A DNA stretch of 64,000 bases from Lichenicoccus sp963693035 (GTDB taxonomy: Bacteria > Pseudomonadota > Alphaproteobacteria > Acetobacterales > Acetobacteraceae): contig CAXMMQ010000007.1 in assembly GCA_963693035.2 (NCBI GenBank), forward strand, positions 434,001 through 498,000. The letters run 5' to 3'. How positions within the stretch are numbered: the first letter of the stretch is position 1; every line of letters starts with the position of its first letter. This document shows, piece by piece, positions 25,133 through 33,774 of the stretch. Under the pieces are notes generated by a model. That model saw only the letters and a list, made by a program, of their open reading frames with translations, was not told the DNA's origin and did not search any database. Both the position numbers and the translations under genes were made by a program.

Positions 25133-26377
25133 TCAGGCCTGGACAGCGTCCGTCACCGTTTCGGCCGCGACCTGCGCCTGCCGCTCCGCATCGAGCATGT
25201 AGTCTCGCGTCAGCGGCACCGCGGTCGGATCCCGCGTAAGCTGGATCTGGAAATTCATCTGCATCTGCCGGCGGAAGGCGAGTTCCGCCGACACCAGATA
25301 CAGCTCGAACATGCGGCAGAAGCGCTCGTCATAGAGTGCCGCGATCGCGGCGCGGTTGGCGGCGAAGCGACGCCTCCAGTGCGCGATGGTGCGGGCATAA
25401 TGCAGCCGCAGCACCTCGATATCGGTGATCCAGAGTCCGGACTGCTCGATCGCCGCGGTGGTCTCGCTCAGCGCCGGCGAGTAGCCGCCGGGGAAGATGT
25501 ATTTCTCGATCCAGGCATTGGTGGCACTGGGTCCGTCCGCGCGGCCGATCGAGTGGATCAGCGCCACCCCGTCCTCGGTCAGGCTGTCGCGCAGGCGGGC
25601 GAAGAACTCGCCGTAATGCGTGATGCCGACATGCTCGAACATGCCGATCGAGACGATGCGGTCATAGCGCTCGCGCAGGTCGCGATAATCGATCAGCTCG
25701 AACCGCACCCGGTCCTGCATCCCCTCGGCCAACGCCCGCGCCCGCGCCGCCTCGAGCTGTTCCGTCGACAGCGTGATGCCGGTGACCCGCGCGCCGTAGT
25801 CGCGTGCCAGCGTCAGCGCCATGCCGCCCCAGCCGCTGCCGATGTCGAGCACCCGCAGGCCGGGACGATCGAGCTTCAGCTTGGCCGCGATGTGGTGCTT
25901 CTTGGCCTCCTGCGCCGCGTCGAGGCTCTCGTCCCCCTGGGCGAAGTAGCCGCAGGAATATTGCCGGTCGCGGTCCAGGAACAGGGAATAGAGCCGGCCA
26001 TTGAGGTCGTAGTGATGGGCCACGTTGCGGCGCGAGCGCGACGCCGGATTAAACTGCGACCAGGCCCGGCGCAGATGGCGCAGACGCGCGACGACCCGCA
26101 TCGCCGGGTGCGCCGCGTTCCGCACGTTCATCATCAGGACTTCCATCAGCCCATACAGGCTGCAGCCCATCGGACGCAGGCCGCCCTCCATGTAGGCTTC
26201 CGGCATCAGCAGGCCCGGATTCAGCACCAGCCCGAACTCGGCGCGGCGCGTCTCGATCCACAGGCCGGCCTGCGGACCGTGTGTGCCATAGCGGCGCGTG
26301 CTGCCGTCGGGATAGCGCACGTCGAGCACGCCATGCCGGATGAAGCGCTTCATGATCGCGTCAAGCGTCGCCGACAT
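25133..26377 (-). CDS. cfa: Cyclopropane-fatty-acyl-phospholipid synthase family protein
   Basis: SAM-dependent methyltransferase that adds a methylene bridge across unsaturated acyl chains of membrane lipids, often for acid or stress tolerance. The 414-aa protein has the family N-terminal domain, then HHYDLNGRLYSLFLDRDRQYSCGYF, SAM motif VLDIGSGWGGMAL, GITLSTEQLEAAR and the IEKYIFPGGYSPAL segment. The ATG at 26377 is preceded by GGAGG at a seven-base spacing, which decides the start. The neighbour upstream is the terminator of the rplI operon, so it should have its own promoter in 26378-26470. Confidence 0.92.
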   Translation of the reverse strand: MSATLDAIMKRFIRHGVLDVRYPDGSTRRYGTHGPQAGLWIETRRAEFGLVLNPGLLMPEAYMEGGLRPMGCSLYGLMEVLMMNVRNAAHPAMRVVARLRHLRRAWSQFNPASRSRRNVAHHYDLNGRLYSLFLDRDRQYSCGYFAQGDESLDAAQEAKKHHIAAKLKLDRPGLRVLDIGSGWGGMALTLARDYGARVTGITLSTEQLEAARARALAEGMQDRVRFELIDYRDLRERYDRIVSIGMFEHVGITHYGEFFARLRDSLTEDGVALIHSIGRADGPSATNAWIEKYIFPGGYSPALSETTAAIEQSGLWITDIEVLRLHYARTIAHWRRRFAANRAAIAALYDERFCRMFELYLVSAELAFRRQMQMNFQIQLTRDPTAVPLTRDYMLDAERQAQVAAETVTDAVQA

Positions 26378-26471
26378 GCCATCCACCTCCGTCCTGAACG
26401 CCCGGCAGAGAATGGAAGCCACGCAAGCCCTTGTCCGATAAAGATTCGCTGATCGAATGGCGGGAGACATG

Positions 26472-26500
26472 AAAAAGGCCCCGGTGCATCCCCCGGGGCC
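26472..26500 (-). terminator. Rho-independent terminator of rpsF-rpsR-rplI
   Basis: On the minus strand, 23 bases after the rplI stop, an eight-base-pair GC stem (GGCCCCGG / CCGGGGCC) with an eight-base loop is followed directly by TTTTT. This is a textbook intrinsic terminator for the ribosomal protein operon and also insulates cfa downstream. Confidence 0.88.
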
Positions 26501-26522
26501 TCGTTCCGCATCGCGCGTGACC

Positions 26523-27092
26523 TCAGGCGGTCGGGTCGAAGCCGCCGGCCTGGGGGAGCTCGATCTCCTCGATCTCGTCCTCGTCGTCGTCCTGGTCCCG
26601 CCCGACATGCTCGCCGCGAGCCTGGCGCTCGGCCTCCTCGGGGGAGCGGGCGACGTTGACGGTGACGCGGATCACCACCTCGGGATGCAGCACCACGCGC
26701 ACTTCGGACAGGCCGAGCGTCTTGATCGGCTGGTCGAGCTGAACCTGCTGGCGGTCGACAGACAGTCCGCCCCCGGTGGTGGCCACCGCGATGTCGCGCG
26801 GCGTCACCGAGCCATACAGGCTGCCGCTATCGCCGGCTTGCCGGATGATCACCACCGCCATGCCGCCGACGCGCTCGGCGAGCCGCTCGGCCTCTTCGCG
26901 GCGCTTGATGTTCTGCGCCTCGAGCTGCACCCGCTCGCGCTCGAAACGCTCGCGATTATGCGTGTTGGCGCGGATCGCCTTGCCCTCGGGCAGCAGGTAG
27001 TTGCGGGCGAACCCCGGCTTGACCTTCACGATCTCGCCCATCTGGCCCAGCTTCTCGACGCGCTGGAGCAGAATGACTTCGGTTGCGGCCAT
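26523..27092 (-). CDS. rplI: 50S ribosomal protein bL9
   Basis: Structural protein of the large subunit that binds 23S rRNA near the L1 stalk. The 189-aa sequence starts with MAATEVILLQRVEKLGQMGEIVKVKPG-type residues, and the N-domain motif PGFARNYLLPEGKAIRA is diagnostic. The C-domain has LYGSVTPRDIA. An acidic tail of about 40 residues (RDQDDDEDEIEEIELPQAGG) extends beyond the usual ~150 aa; longer tails are common in alphaproteobacteria. It is the last gene of the rpsF-rpsR-rplI operon, followed by a strong terminator. Confidence 0.97.
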   Translation of the reverse strand: MAATEVILLQRVEKLGQMGEIVKVKPGFARNYLLPEGKAIRANTHNRERFERERVQLEAQNIKRREEAERLAERVGGMAVVIIRQAGDSGSLYGSVTPRDIAVATTGGGLSVDRQQVQLDQPIKTLGLSEVRVVLHPEVVIRVTVNVARSPEEAERQARGEHVGRDQDDDEDEIEEIELPQAGGFDPTA

Positions 27093-27104
27093 GTGCCTGT
27101 CCCC

Positions 27105-27380
27105 TCAGCTCAGGATGTACGGCAGCAGGGCCAGGAAGCGGGCGCGCTTGATCGCCTGCGCCAGCTCGCGCTGCTTCTTGGCCGAGACGGCGGTGATCCG
27201 GCTCGGTACGATCTTGCCGCGCTCCGACAGGAAGCGCGACAGCAGGCGCACGTCCTTGTAGTCGATCTTCGGCGCGTTCGGTCCGGAGAACGGGCAGGAC
27301 TTGCGGCGGCGGTAGAACGGCCGGCGGGCGCCGACGGCGGTGCGCCGCTGCGACGGGTTGACGTCGGTTGCTTCGGACAT
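27105..27380 (-). CDS. rpsR: 30S ribosomal protein bS18
   Basis: Small-subunit protein that pairs with bS6 on the platform. The 91-aa protein contains the signature RRKSCPFSGPNAPKIDYKDVRLL and GKIVPSRITAVSAKKQRELAQAIKRARFLALLPY. The N-terminal ~20 residues (DVNPSQRRTAVGARRPF) are an ordinary variable, basic extension. It is encoded 6 bp after rpsF and 12 bp before rplI. Confidence 0.97.
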   Translation of the reverse strand: MSEATDVNPSQRRTAVGARRPFYRRRKSCPFSGPNAPKIDYKDVRLLSRFLSERGKIVPSRITAVSAKKQRELAQAIKRARFLALLPYILS

Positions 27381-27386
27381 CGTGCC

Positions 27387-27863
27387 TTACTCCGTTTCCG
27401 CCAGCTCGGAGCGGCCGCGCGGACGCTCCTCGCCCTCGCCGCGTGCGCGGAATTCCTCGCGGTCGTCATAGCCACGCTTGCGGCCGCTATCGAAGCGTCC
27501 GGCGGGCTTGGGTCCGCGGAAGCCGCGCTCGCGGTCGTCGCTCTTGCGGCTGAGGATCGCCGATGGCGCCTCGTCGATCGCCTCGATGCGGATCGTCATG
27601 AAGCGCAGCACGTCCTCGTTGAGGTTGAGCTGGCGCTCCATCTCGTTGATCGAGGCCGGCTGCGCATCAAGACCCAGGAGCATGTAGTGCCCCTTGCGGT
27701 TCTTCTTGATGCGGTAGGCCAGGCTGCGCAGTCCCCAGTATTCGCGCTTCTGGATGCTGCCGCCCTCGCCTTCGAGCTGGGTCGCGACGGTGTCGGCGAC
27801 ACCCTCGACCTGCTGCTGCGTGACGTCGTTGCGTGCGATCAGCACGCACTCGTAGAATGGCAT
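27387..27863 (-). CDS. rpsF: 30S ribosomal protein bS6 with charged C-terminal tail
   Basis: Small-subunit platform protein. The 158-aa chain starts MPFYECVLIARNDVTQQQVE and has the conserved core WGLRSLAYRIKKNRKGHYMLL and NLNEDVLRFMTIR. The core ends near residue 100. The remaining ~58 residues are a low-complexity Arg/Glu/Gly tail (GYDDREEFRARGEGEERPRG). Such tails occur in alphaproteobacterial bS6, whereas the E. coli protein has a shorter Glu tail. It is the first gene of the rpsF-rpsR-rplI operon, so its promoter must lie in 27864-28071, a 208-bp gap with no gene. Confidence 0.96.
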   Translation of the reverse strand: MPFYECVLIARNDVTQQQVEGVADTVATQLEGEGGSIQKREYWGLRSLAYRIKKNRKGHYMLLGLDAQPASINEMERQLNLNEDVLRFMTIRIEAIDEAPSAILSRKSDDRERGFRGPKPAGRFDSGRKRGYDDREEFRARGEGEERPRGRSELAETE

Positions 27864-28071
27864 GGTTGCTCCCTTCGGATGTGTTCAACCCGAGCCGGGA
27901 GCGGACGTCCGCTGCCTGCCGTCCGCATGCGGGTCACCCCGCCTTGGACATGGGTATAGCCGGAGCGATGCCACGCTCCGGCAGGGAAGCCGCGGCTTAG
28001 AGCACAGGCGGGCCGGCCGTGCAACCCGACGAGGCGGGCCTGGCCGGCGGACCGGCGCAACCGATCCCGTC

Positions 28072-28896
28072 CTATGATTCGAGGCTGCCGGCACAGGCGA
28101 GCGCCGCGGCGATGGCGTCCAGTTCGGGCTCTTCGCCGTTCGCGTCGGACAGCATCTCGATGACCAGCCAGCCGGCATAGCCCGCAGCATCCAGCGCCCG
28201 CGCCGCGCCGGCATGATCGAGCGCCGGCGCCGCGAACCCGCCGAGCCGCGGCTCGGCCATGTGGTAGTGCGCCAGCAGCGGGCCGGCCGCCAGAATCGCA
28301 GACGCGGGATCGTCGCCGGCGAGTGCCACGCAGGCGGTGTCGAGATGCACACGCACGCCGGGATGATCCAATCGGCGCACGAGATCGATCACCTCCTGCG
28401 CATGGGTGAGGAAATCCGCACCGTAGGCCGCAGGCACCGGTTCGATCGCCAGCACCATGCCGCCGGCCGCAGCGAGTTCGGCAAGCAAGCCGAGCCGGTC
28501 CGAAGCCAGCGCCATCCCCGCCGGCTGCGTCATCGCACCGCGCAGGCGGTGCCGCGGCGCGCCGAACACCGCGACCCCGGCGCCCAGCATCGCGGCGATC
28601 CCCGCCACGCGCCTGACCTGCTCCCGCATGGCATCGAAGGCCGGGACGTCGCCGAGGAGGGCCGCGTCCGGGCAGCCATAGAAGATCGCCTGCAGGGAAC
28701 TGACCACCAGCCCCTCCGCCTGGCACGCGGCGCGGAACGCGAGCAGCCGCCGGGGCGTAAGCGCGTCCCAGTCGGCGATCCGGGTTGGTGCTACTTCCAC
28801 GCCTGCGGCCCCGTGCCGCGCCAGCAGCGCCAGCGCCAGCGCCTGCCGGTCCGGACCAGCACTCCAGGCCAGGTTCGAGACCCCTAGGCGGCGCAC
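28072..28896 (-). CDS. Sugar phosphate isomerase/epimerase, TIM-barrel type
   Basis: A 274-aa xylose-isomerase-like TIM barrel protein. It begins VRRLGVSNLAWSAG from a GTG at 28896; LGVSNLAW is typical of the first strand. Metal-ligand candidates follow in the order VVSSLQAIFYG, LAIEPVPAAYG (Glu), VHLDTACVAL (Asp), HYHMAEPRLGG (His and Glu) and LVIEMLSD (Glu), matching the family's metal site. The GTG lies within the last codons of the epimerase gene (13-bp overlap), which supports coupling. It is the last gene of the four-gene glycan-like cluster. The actual sugar is unknown. Confidence 0.8.
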   Translation of the reverse strand: MRRLGVSNLAWSAGPDRQALALALLARHGAAGVEVAPTRIADWDALTPRRLLAFRAACQAEGLVVSSLQAIFYGCPDAALLGDVPAFDAMREQVRRVAGIAAMLGAGVAVFGAPRHRLRGAMTQPAGMALASDRLGLLAELAAAGGMVLAIEPVPAAYGADFLTHAQEVIDLVRRLDHPGVRVHLDTACVALAGDDPASAILAAGPLLAHYHMAEPRLGGFAAPALDHAGAARALDAAGYAGWLVIEMLSDANGEEPELDAIAAALACAGSLES

Positions 28897-29675
28897 GCCG
28901 CCGCCCGGCCGACGAAGCGTGCGAGCGCATCCAGCACCGCCGCCGCATCCATGACGAACCCGTTCGCGCCGCCGAACGACGCTGCGTGCCGGGTCCGCAT
29001 GTCGTAGGTAACGGGGGCTGCCGCCTGCGCCCCGATCGCGAGGTTCCTGAACAGGCCCCCGCTTAAAGTCGCCGTGTCGAGCGGTGCGGTCGCAAGGTTG
29101 AGCAGATTGAATCCCAGGCCGCGCGCGCGCGCGAGGTCGGCCGCGAGCCGGTCGAGCGGATACCACTGGAACGTCGAGGCCGGGTTGATCGCCCCCAGCC
29201 GCTCGCCGTGCATGAGGTCATGGATGACGTTCTTCTTCAGCCCGGGCCCGAACAGGCCCGGCAGCCGCACGATCAGGCGATCAGCGAAGCGATCCGCGAC
29301 ATGGCGCTCCAGCATCAGGCGGTTGCGGCCATACGCATGCAGCAGCGCCGGGTCCGGCTGGTCAGTCTCGTCGACCGCGACCGGCCTGTCATAGACATCG
29401 ATCGTCGAGATCAGGGTGAAGTGGGTAGCCGCGATGGTGTCCAGGTGACGCATCAGCGCCTCGATGCGCAGCCGGTCCTGCTCCGGGTTCTGGTTCGCCC
29501 ACCATTTCACCGCGGCCGCACCCGCGCAGACCACCGCATCGAAACGCTGACCGTCGATGTCGCCGATGGTCGCGGAGTTGTAGGTCGACGCGAACCCGCG
29601 CTGGCGCAGCAGGTTCGAGCCCACGAACCCGGTATGCCCGATCAGGGCGTCGCGCGCTGCATCCTCAGAGCGCAT
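28884..29675 (-). CDS. NAD-dependent epimerase/dehydratase-like protein
   Basis: A 263-aa Rossmann-fold protein of the extended SDR type. The glycine motif appears as LIGHTGFVGSNLL, the region STIDVYDRP supplies the active-site Ser/Thr, and YGRNRLMLE takes the place of the usual YxxxK, with Arg instead of Lys at the last position. RLPGLFGPGLKKN and STFQWYPLDRLAAD are typical downstream blocks. The Y-x3-R variant makes redox chemistry uncertain. Its ATG overlaps the FAD oxidoreductase stop by 11 bp and its own stop overlaps the isomerase start, so it belongs to the same transcript. Confidence 0.78.
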   Translation of the reverse strand: MRSEDAARDALIGHTGFVGSNLLRQRGFASTYNSATIGDIDGQRFDAVVCAGAAAVKWWANQNPEQDRLRIEALMRHLDTIAATHFTLISTIDVYDRPVAVDETDQPDPALLHAYGRNRLMLERHVADRFADRLIVRLPGLFGPGLKKNVIHDLMHGERLGAINPASTFQWYPLDRLAADLARARGLGFNLLNLATAPLDTATLSGGLFRNLAIGAQAAAPVTYDMRTRHAASFGGANGFVMDAAAVLDALARFVGRAAACAA

Positions 29676-30768
29676 GCGTGACCAGGCCGCGATCGAGGAT
29701 GTCCTGCCGCAGCGGGCTCTGCAGCGGCATCACCGCATGCGTCTGCGATGCCTCGATGAAGGAGAGGATGCGCTCCATCGCGAAGAAGATGGTGTCGATC
29801 TTGCCCGACATCACCTGGAACACCCGTCCATGTCGGATCACCGAGCACGAACGATCGTCGAAGCTGCCGATCGGCTTGGTCTTGATGGCCATCTGCGGTC
29901 CGACGAAGCGGAAGCTCTGCCTGAAGCCCGGCAGGTAGCGCAAGATCTGCGCCTCCATCGCGACCCGCTTCGCATGCACGAGGTCCGACGACACGCTGTC
30001 GCGGATCAGGCGCGCGCCGGCCGCCGACATGGTATGGCCGAGCGGCGTGTGCGGCACCGAGGAGAGCGTGTAGATGCTCGGATCCTCGGTCGGATACACG
30101 GAGCAGAGCGGGCCATCGACCAGAGTGATGGCAGGAAACGGACGATCGGTCTCGTAGTACAGCAGGATGGTGGGCTCGTAGAAGAAGCCGGCGGGCAAAG
30201 CGGATTTCTGTCCCCAGCTCGCATCGACCAGCAGGTCGAACGCGGCACCCTCGACACGAACGCAGCTTGCTTCGTGCTCAATGCTGCCGACATGGTGGCC
30301 GAGCACCAGGCTGCCTGCGAGCGCGCCCGCGAAATAGCGGCGCGCCTGCTCGATCAGCAGCACGCGCTCGCCGGTCTGGATCAGTCCCATCACCTCGATA
30401 ATCGGCACCGAGGCGGTCGCGACCTCGCGATAGTCGATCCCGGACGAGGTCATGATCAGGCGATAGGTCGGAAAGTCGATCAGGCTCTCGACACTCGGCA
30501 CCGCGTAGATGTTCTCCACCACCTCGCGGCTGAGATACGGGTAGCGCTCCATGAAGCGCATGAAGCCGTCGCGCGACTGCACGCGGGTTTGGTGATGGCG
30601 CGGATAGTGGAAGCCCAGATGCAGGCGGAACTGGTTGTTGCCGGACGCTTCGTGCAGCGGGCGCGCATGCTGCTCGAAGACGGTGACGTCGAAGCCGAGC
30701 AGCTTGAGCGACAGGCCGATATGGCAGCCGTACCAGCCCGCGCCGATGATCGCGATACGCGAAACCAT
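29665..30768 (-). CDS. FAD-dependent oxidoreductase of surface-glycan type
   Basis: A 367-aa flavoprotein. The N-terminus MVSRIAIIGAGWYGCHIGLS has the GxGxxG dinucleotide motif, then VTVFEQHARPLHEASGNNQF and the notable LHLGFHYPRHHQTR block. Proteins with this G-W-Y-G-C-H start and GxHYPR motif occur in polysaccharide (capsule, LPS) gene clusters as far as I recall, but their reaction is not established. No transmembrane segment is evident. The start at ATG 30768 places the glycine motif at residue 9. The 35-bp gap to the upstream 661-aa gene suggests one operon. Confidence 0.75.
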   Translation of the reverse strand: MVSRIAIIGAGWYGCHIGLSLKLLGFDVTVFEQHARPLHEASGNNQFRLHLGFHYPRHHQTRVQSRDGFMRFMERYPYLSREVVENIYAVPSVESLIDFPTYRLIMTSSGIDYREVATASVPIIEVMGLIQTGERVLLIEQARRYFAGALAGSLVLGHHVGSIEHEASCVRVEGAAFDLLVDASWGQKSALPAGFFYEPTILLYYETDRPFPAITLVDGPLCSVYPTEDPSIYTLSSVPHTPLGHTMSAAGARLIRDSVSSDLVHAKRVAMEAQILRYLPGFRQSFRFVGPQMAIKTKPIGSFDDRSCSVIRHGRVFQVMSGKIDTIFFAMERILSFIEASQTHAVMPLQSPLRQDILDRGLVTHAL

Positions 30769-30803
30769 GGACTGCCTGTACCCGGCGATGCCTGCATGAT
30801 GTT

Positions 30804-32789
30804 CTAGCGTATCGAGGCCGCCGGTGCACATTCTCTCGTCGCAAGCTGCGCGTCGATGAGACCGGCGAACTGCGCCAGCACCCGTGCATGATCGGCCCGG
30901 AAGTTCGCGAACAGCGGATCGTCCCTGGAGACCGGCACCAGCTTCGGCGCATCCGCATCGTCCTCGACGGCATCCCTGTCGGTGAACAGCAGCGTCGTCG
31001 GCAGCTCCATGTAGCGCGGCGCATCGTAGATATGCAGGTCGCCGCGCTCCAGCAGGTTGGCGCGGCTGGTGATGACCAGGCCGGGCTTGTTGCAGACCCA
31101 GCGGAACTTCGCCAGGCTCGCCCCCCAGATCGAGAGAAAACCGTCGCTGAGCTGCGCCCATGCGAGGCTGTGCGACAGCGGCGCGCCAAGCGTGTCGACG
31201 ATGCACACGTCGAGCATGCCGGCGGCGGCACGCAGATCGGCCGCGATCGCGCGCTCGACCTGCAATGGCGGGATTGCCGCCATCCATTCGCCATGACTCT
31301 GGATCGGCTGCGCGCTGCCCTGCGCCGCATCCGCCTGCCAGCAATTATGCCCGTCGATGACCACCGTCGAGCCCGGCCAGCGCTGCGCGATCATCGCGAT
31401 CGCATCCGCAAAGAACCGCGTGAGATCCACCATCGTGCGGTTCTCGACGCGCAGCCCGAGCACGATCACCGCCGCCGCCTTGCGGTGCGACGCCCGGGCC
31501 AGCAGCTCCGCCTCGGTATAGGCCGCGTCGTTGCGCGCCAGGCGCTGCAGCCGGCGCCGCAACCGGGCCGACACCCGCTCGCGCGTCATCCGCACCGCGC
31601 ACACGCCCTCCCGGTAGAGGTAGGGCAGCACATCGGCGCCGGAGACGAACGCCCGGTTGATCCGGTGCCGCAGTTCTGGGAACACCACGTCGGTGGCGCC
31701 CCAGAGCTCGATGGCGTGGCGTGGCCCCGGCACGATCCATTCCGGCAGCAGCGTGCCGGGTGCTGCGCTGAGCAGGTGCTCGATGCCGGAGAGTTCGTTC
31801 CAGAGCTGGTGGCCCAGATGGGTGCCCGGCGCGCCGCGCAGCACGCTGGCGATGCGGGTGGCGCCACGCGCGAGATACGGCACCAGTGCGGCGCCGCAGA
31901 GCAGCGCGTGCCGGACCAGGCGGCGCTCGACGCCGGGCGCGAAGTACACGCCGAGCAGGTGCCGGCCCCACTGGTCGGGGACCACCAGGAGGTCGTTGGC
32001 CGGCACGTACAGCGCCACCGTCCTGAAGTAGTGGTCGGAGGCGATGACGTAGAAGGCGAGGCCGGCGGCGATGTCCGCAAAGCGGTAGGCGATGCGGAAA
32101 TCGTCGATGTAGAGGCTGCCCTGGCAGCGCAGCGGCCGCCCGTCGACCGGACTTGGGAACGACAGCATCCCGTCATGCGTCGCGGCCAGGATGCGGTCCT
32201 CGAACGGCACGTCCAGGCCTGCCGCAAGATGGACGCGCCGGAGCTGCACGTCCGGCGCGAGGTCGGCGCCGGCGAACCGGGTCTGCTCCGGCAGCTCGTC
32301 GAGCGGGACGATCTGCGGCGGGCGCAGCACGTCGGCCGCCACCAGGTCGGCAAGCCCTTCGCGGAAGGCGTCGTTGAGCCGGCCGAAGGCCTGCGCCTCG
32401 CGCGAGAGGATCGGCACCGGCCGCAGCAGGATATCGGCCGCCACACGGCGCAGCCCCGGCAGGATGGCGTGGCGCAGGGCAGCCAGCCCGGCCGCATCGA
32501 GCTCGTCGAGCCGGTCGCCGAGCCGGCACAGCCCCGCATCGAGCAACCATGCCGCGCGCGCGCCGTCCGGCCCGTCGAACTCGAGGATCAGGAACGGTGC
32601 CGCGCCGCCGTACAGCACGCCCGGGGTCCAGCCCGGCACGAAGCCCTCGACCGGCAGGCCCGGCCCGTTGAGCAGAGGCTGCAGCGAGCCGTCGGAGCGG
32701 CGCAGGTGCTGATGGCCCGCATGCTCCTGGACGGGACCTGAGAGCAGGATCGGGTAGACCGCCGTCGCAGCGCCGCCATCGTGACCCAT
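30804..32789 (-). CDS. Uncharacterised 661-aa protein, possible glycosyltransferase-like
   Basis: I do not recognise this family with confidence. The ATG at 32789 starts MGHDGGAATAVYPILLSGPV. The N-terminal ~200 residues look like a separate domain about ligand or sugar binding (VLYGGAAPFLILEFDGPDGARAAWLLD). The middle contains GTHLGHQLWNELSGIEHLL, a His/Trp/Asn pattern reminiscent of GT61-like or O-antigen glycosyltransferases. The C-terminal third has alpha/beta-like strands (AAVIVLGLRVENRTMVDL, STVVIDGHNCWQ, VCIVDTLGAPLSHSLAW). No signal peptide or transmembrane helix. It is first in the four-gene cluster with the FAD enzyme, epimerase and isomerase, which supports a role in making or attaching an unusual surface sugar. 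Confidence 0.65.
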   Translation of the reverse strand: MGHDGGAATAVYPILLSGPVQEHAGHQHLRRSDGSLQPLLNGPGLPVEGFVPGWTPGVLYGGAAPFLILEFDGPDGARAAWLLDAGLCRLGDRLDELDAAGLAALRHAILPGLRRVAADILLRPVPILSREAQAFGRLNDAFREGLADLVAADVLRPPQIVPLDELPEQTRFAGADLAPDVQLRRVHLAAGLDVPFEDRILAATHDGMLSFPSPVDGRPLRCQGSLYIDDFRIAYRFADIAAGLAFYVIASDHYFRTVALYVPANDLLVVPDQWGRHLLGVYFAPGVERRLVRHALLCGAALVPYLARGATRIASVLRGAPGTHLGHQLWNELSGIEHLLSAAPGTLLPEWIVPGPRHAIELWGATDVVFPELRHRINRAFVSGADVLPYLYREGVCAVRMTRERVSARLRRRLQRLARNDAAYTEAELLARASHRKAAAVIVLGLRVENRTMVDLTRFFADAIAMIAQRWPGSTVVIDGHNCWQADAAQGSAQPIQSHGEWMAAIPPLQVERAIAADLRAAAGMLDVCIVDTLGAPLSHSLAWAQLSDGFLSIWGASLAKFRWVCNKPGLVITSRANLLERGDLHIYDAPRYMELPTTLLFTDRDAVEDDADAPKLVPVSRDDPLFANFRADHARVLAQFAGLIDAQLATRECAPAASIR

Positions 32790-32847
32790 GCGACCAGAAG
32801 CCGTCCGGCGAGGCCGGAAGTCAAACCCGCAATCGGCGCGCGCGCGG

Positions 32848-33708
32848 CTACCTGTCGATCTTGAAGTGGTAGGCCTCGTGCATCTCGGAGACGACCGGCT
32901 GGCCATCCCGTATCGCTGGCCTGAAATGCCAGGACGCGACGGCATTGCGCGCGGCGCGATCGAGATCCGGATAGCCCGAGCTCTGCACGATCTCGACGCT
33001 CGACGCATGACCGTCCGGCGCGATCTCGGTCACCATGTAGACGGTGCCCTCCTCGCCGCGCAGCCCGGCGCCACGCGGATAGGCGGCCGGCTTGTTGACG
33101 TAGCGGTCGTCCGGCGAGGCCGCGATGGTGCGCTGGTCCACCAGCCCCCAGCCCGGCTGCCCGTCGAGATCGAGATTGACCTGCGCGGTCTGTGCCGGTG
33201 GCGAGGGCGGCGGGGTGGTCTGGTCGGCCTTGCCGGCCTTGTCGGCGCCCTGCTGGAGGTCCGGCGCCTTGGCGGCCGGCGGTATGGCGGGACCGGCGGG
33301 GGCGTCCATCGCCTGCATCCCGCCGCCCTGCTTGGGTTGCTCGGGCGCCGCCTTCGGCGCCGGCGGGGGCGCCTTCTGCGGCGGCGGCGTGCCGCCGACT
33401 GTCGGCGTGTCCTGCTTGACCATCACGATCTCGGCTTCCGGCGGCGGCGGCGGCACCGGGGGCGCCGGCCGCATGAAGCGGGGCAGCAGGCCGGGCGCCT
33501 CGACGATGGCGCCCACCATCATCACGTGGAACAGCGTGGCGATCACCGCCGCCCCGGTCAGCATCTCGCGCCGCCGCCGGCCGCCCCAGGCCGCGGACGG
33601 CACGAACAGGCGGACACGCTCGCGGCCGGCGATCGAAGGCGCGCGCGGTGCCGCCATCACCGGCTCGATGCGCGCCACCTCGGGCTTGGAGACCGGCATC
33701 GCCGCCAC
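32848..33708 (-). CDS. tonB: TonB family energy transducer
   Basis: Inner-membrane protein that couples the proton motive force to outer-membrane TonB-dependent receptors. The 286-aa sequence has an N-terminal cytoplasmic stretch of ~50 residues, one transmembrane helix (about 50-72), a long Pro/Ala/Lys-rich periplasmic spacer (about 80-190) and a C-terminal TonB domain with YPRGAGLRGEEGTVYMVTEI and SSGYPDLDRAARNAVASWHFRPA. The long cytoplasmic leader is unusual for E. coli TonB but found in alphaproteobacteria. No exbB/exbD lies nearby, so those must be elsewhere. Confidence 0.9.
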   Translation of the reverse strand: MAAMPVSKPEVARIEPVMAAPRAPSIAGRERVRLFVPSAAWGGRRRREMLTGAAVIATLFHVMMVGAIVEAPGLLPRFMRPAPPVPPPPPEAEIVMVKQDTPTVGGTPPPQKAPPPAPKAAPEQPKQGGGMQAMDAPAGPAIPPAAKAPDLQQGADKAGKADQTTPPPSPPAQTAQVNLDLDGQPGWGLVDQRTIAASPDDRYVNKPAAYPRGAGLRGEEGTVYMVTEIAPDGHASSVEIVQSSGYPDLDRAARNAVASWHFRPAIRDGQPVVSEMHEAYHFKIDR

Positions 33709-33774
33709 CTGCTCAGAACGGCAGCCGGCCTGGCATTCCTGCGCGCCGCACGCGCATGATCGGGGCGACCATGA

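Noticed and set aside
25123..25136. CTGAG-TCCC-CTCAG palindrome between convergent TetR and cfa stops
   Set aside because: Short stem that simply includes a stop-codon region; no T tract on either strand.
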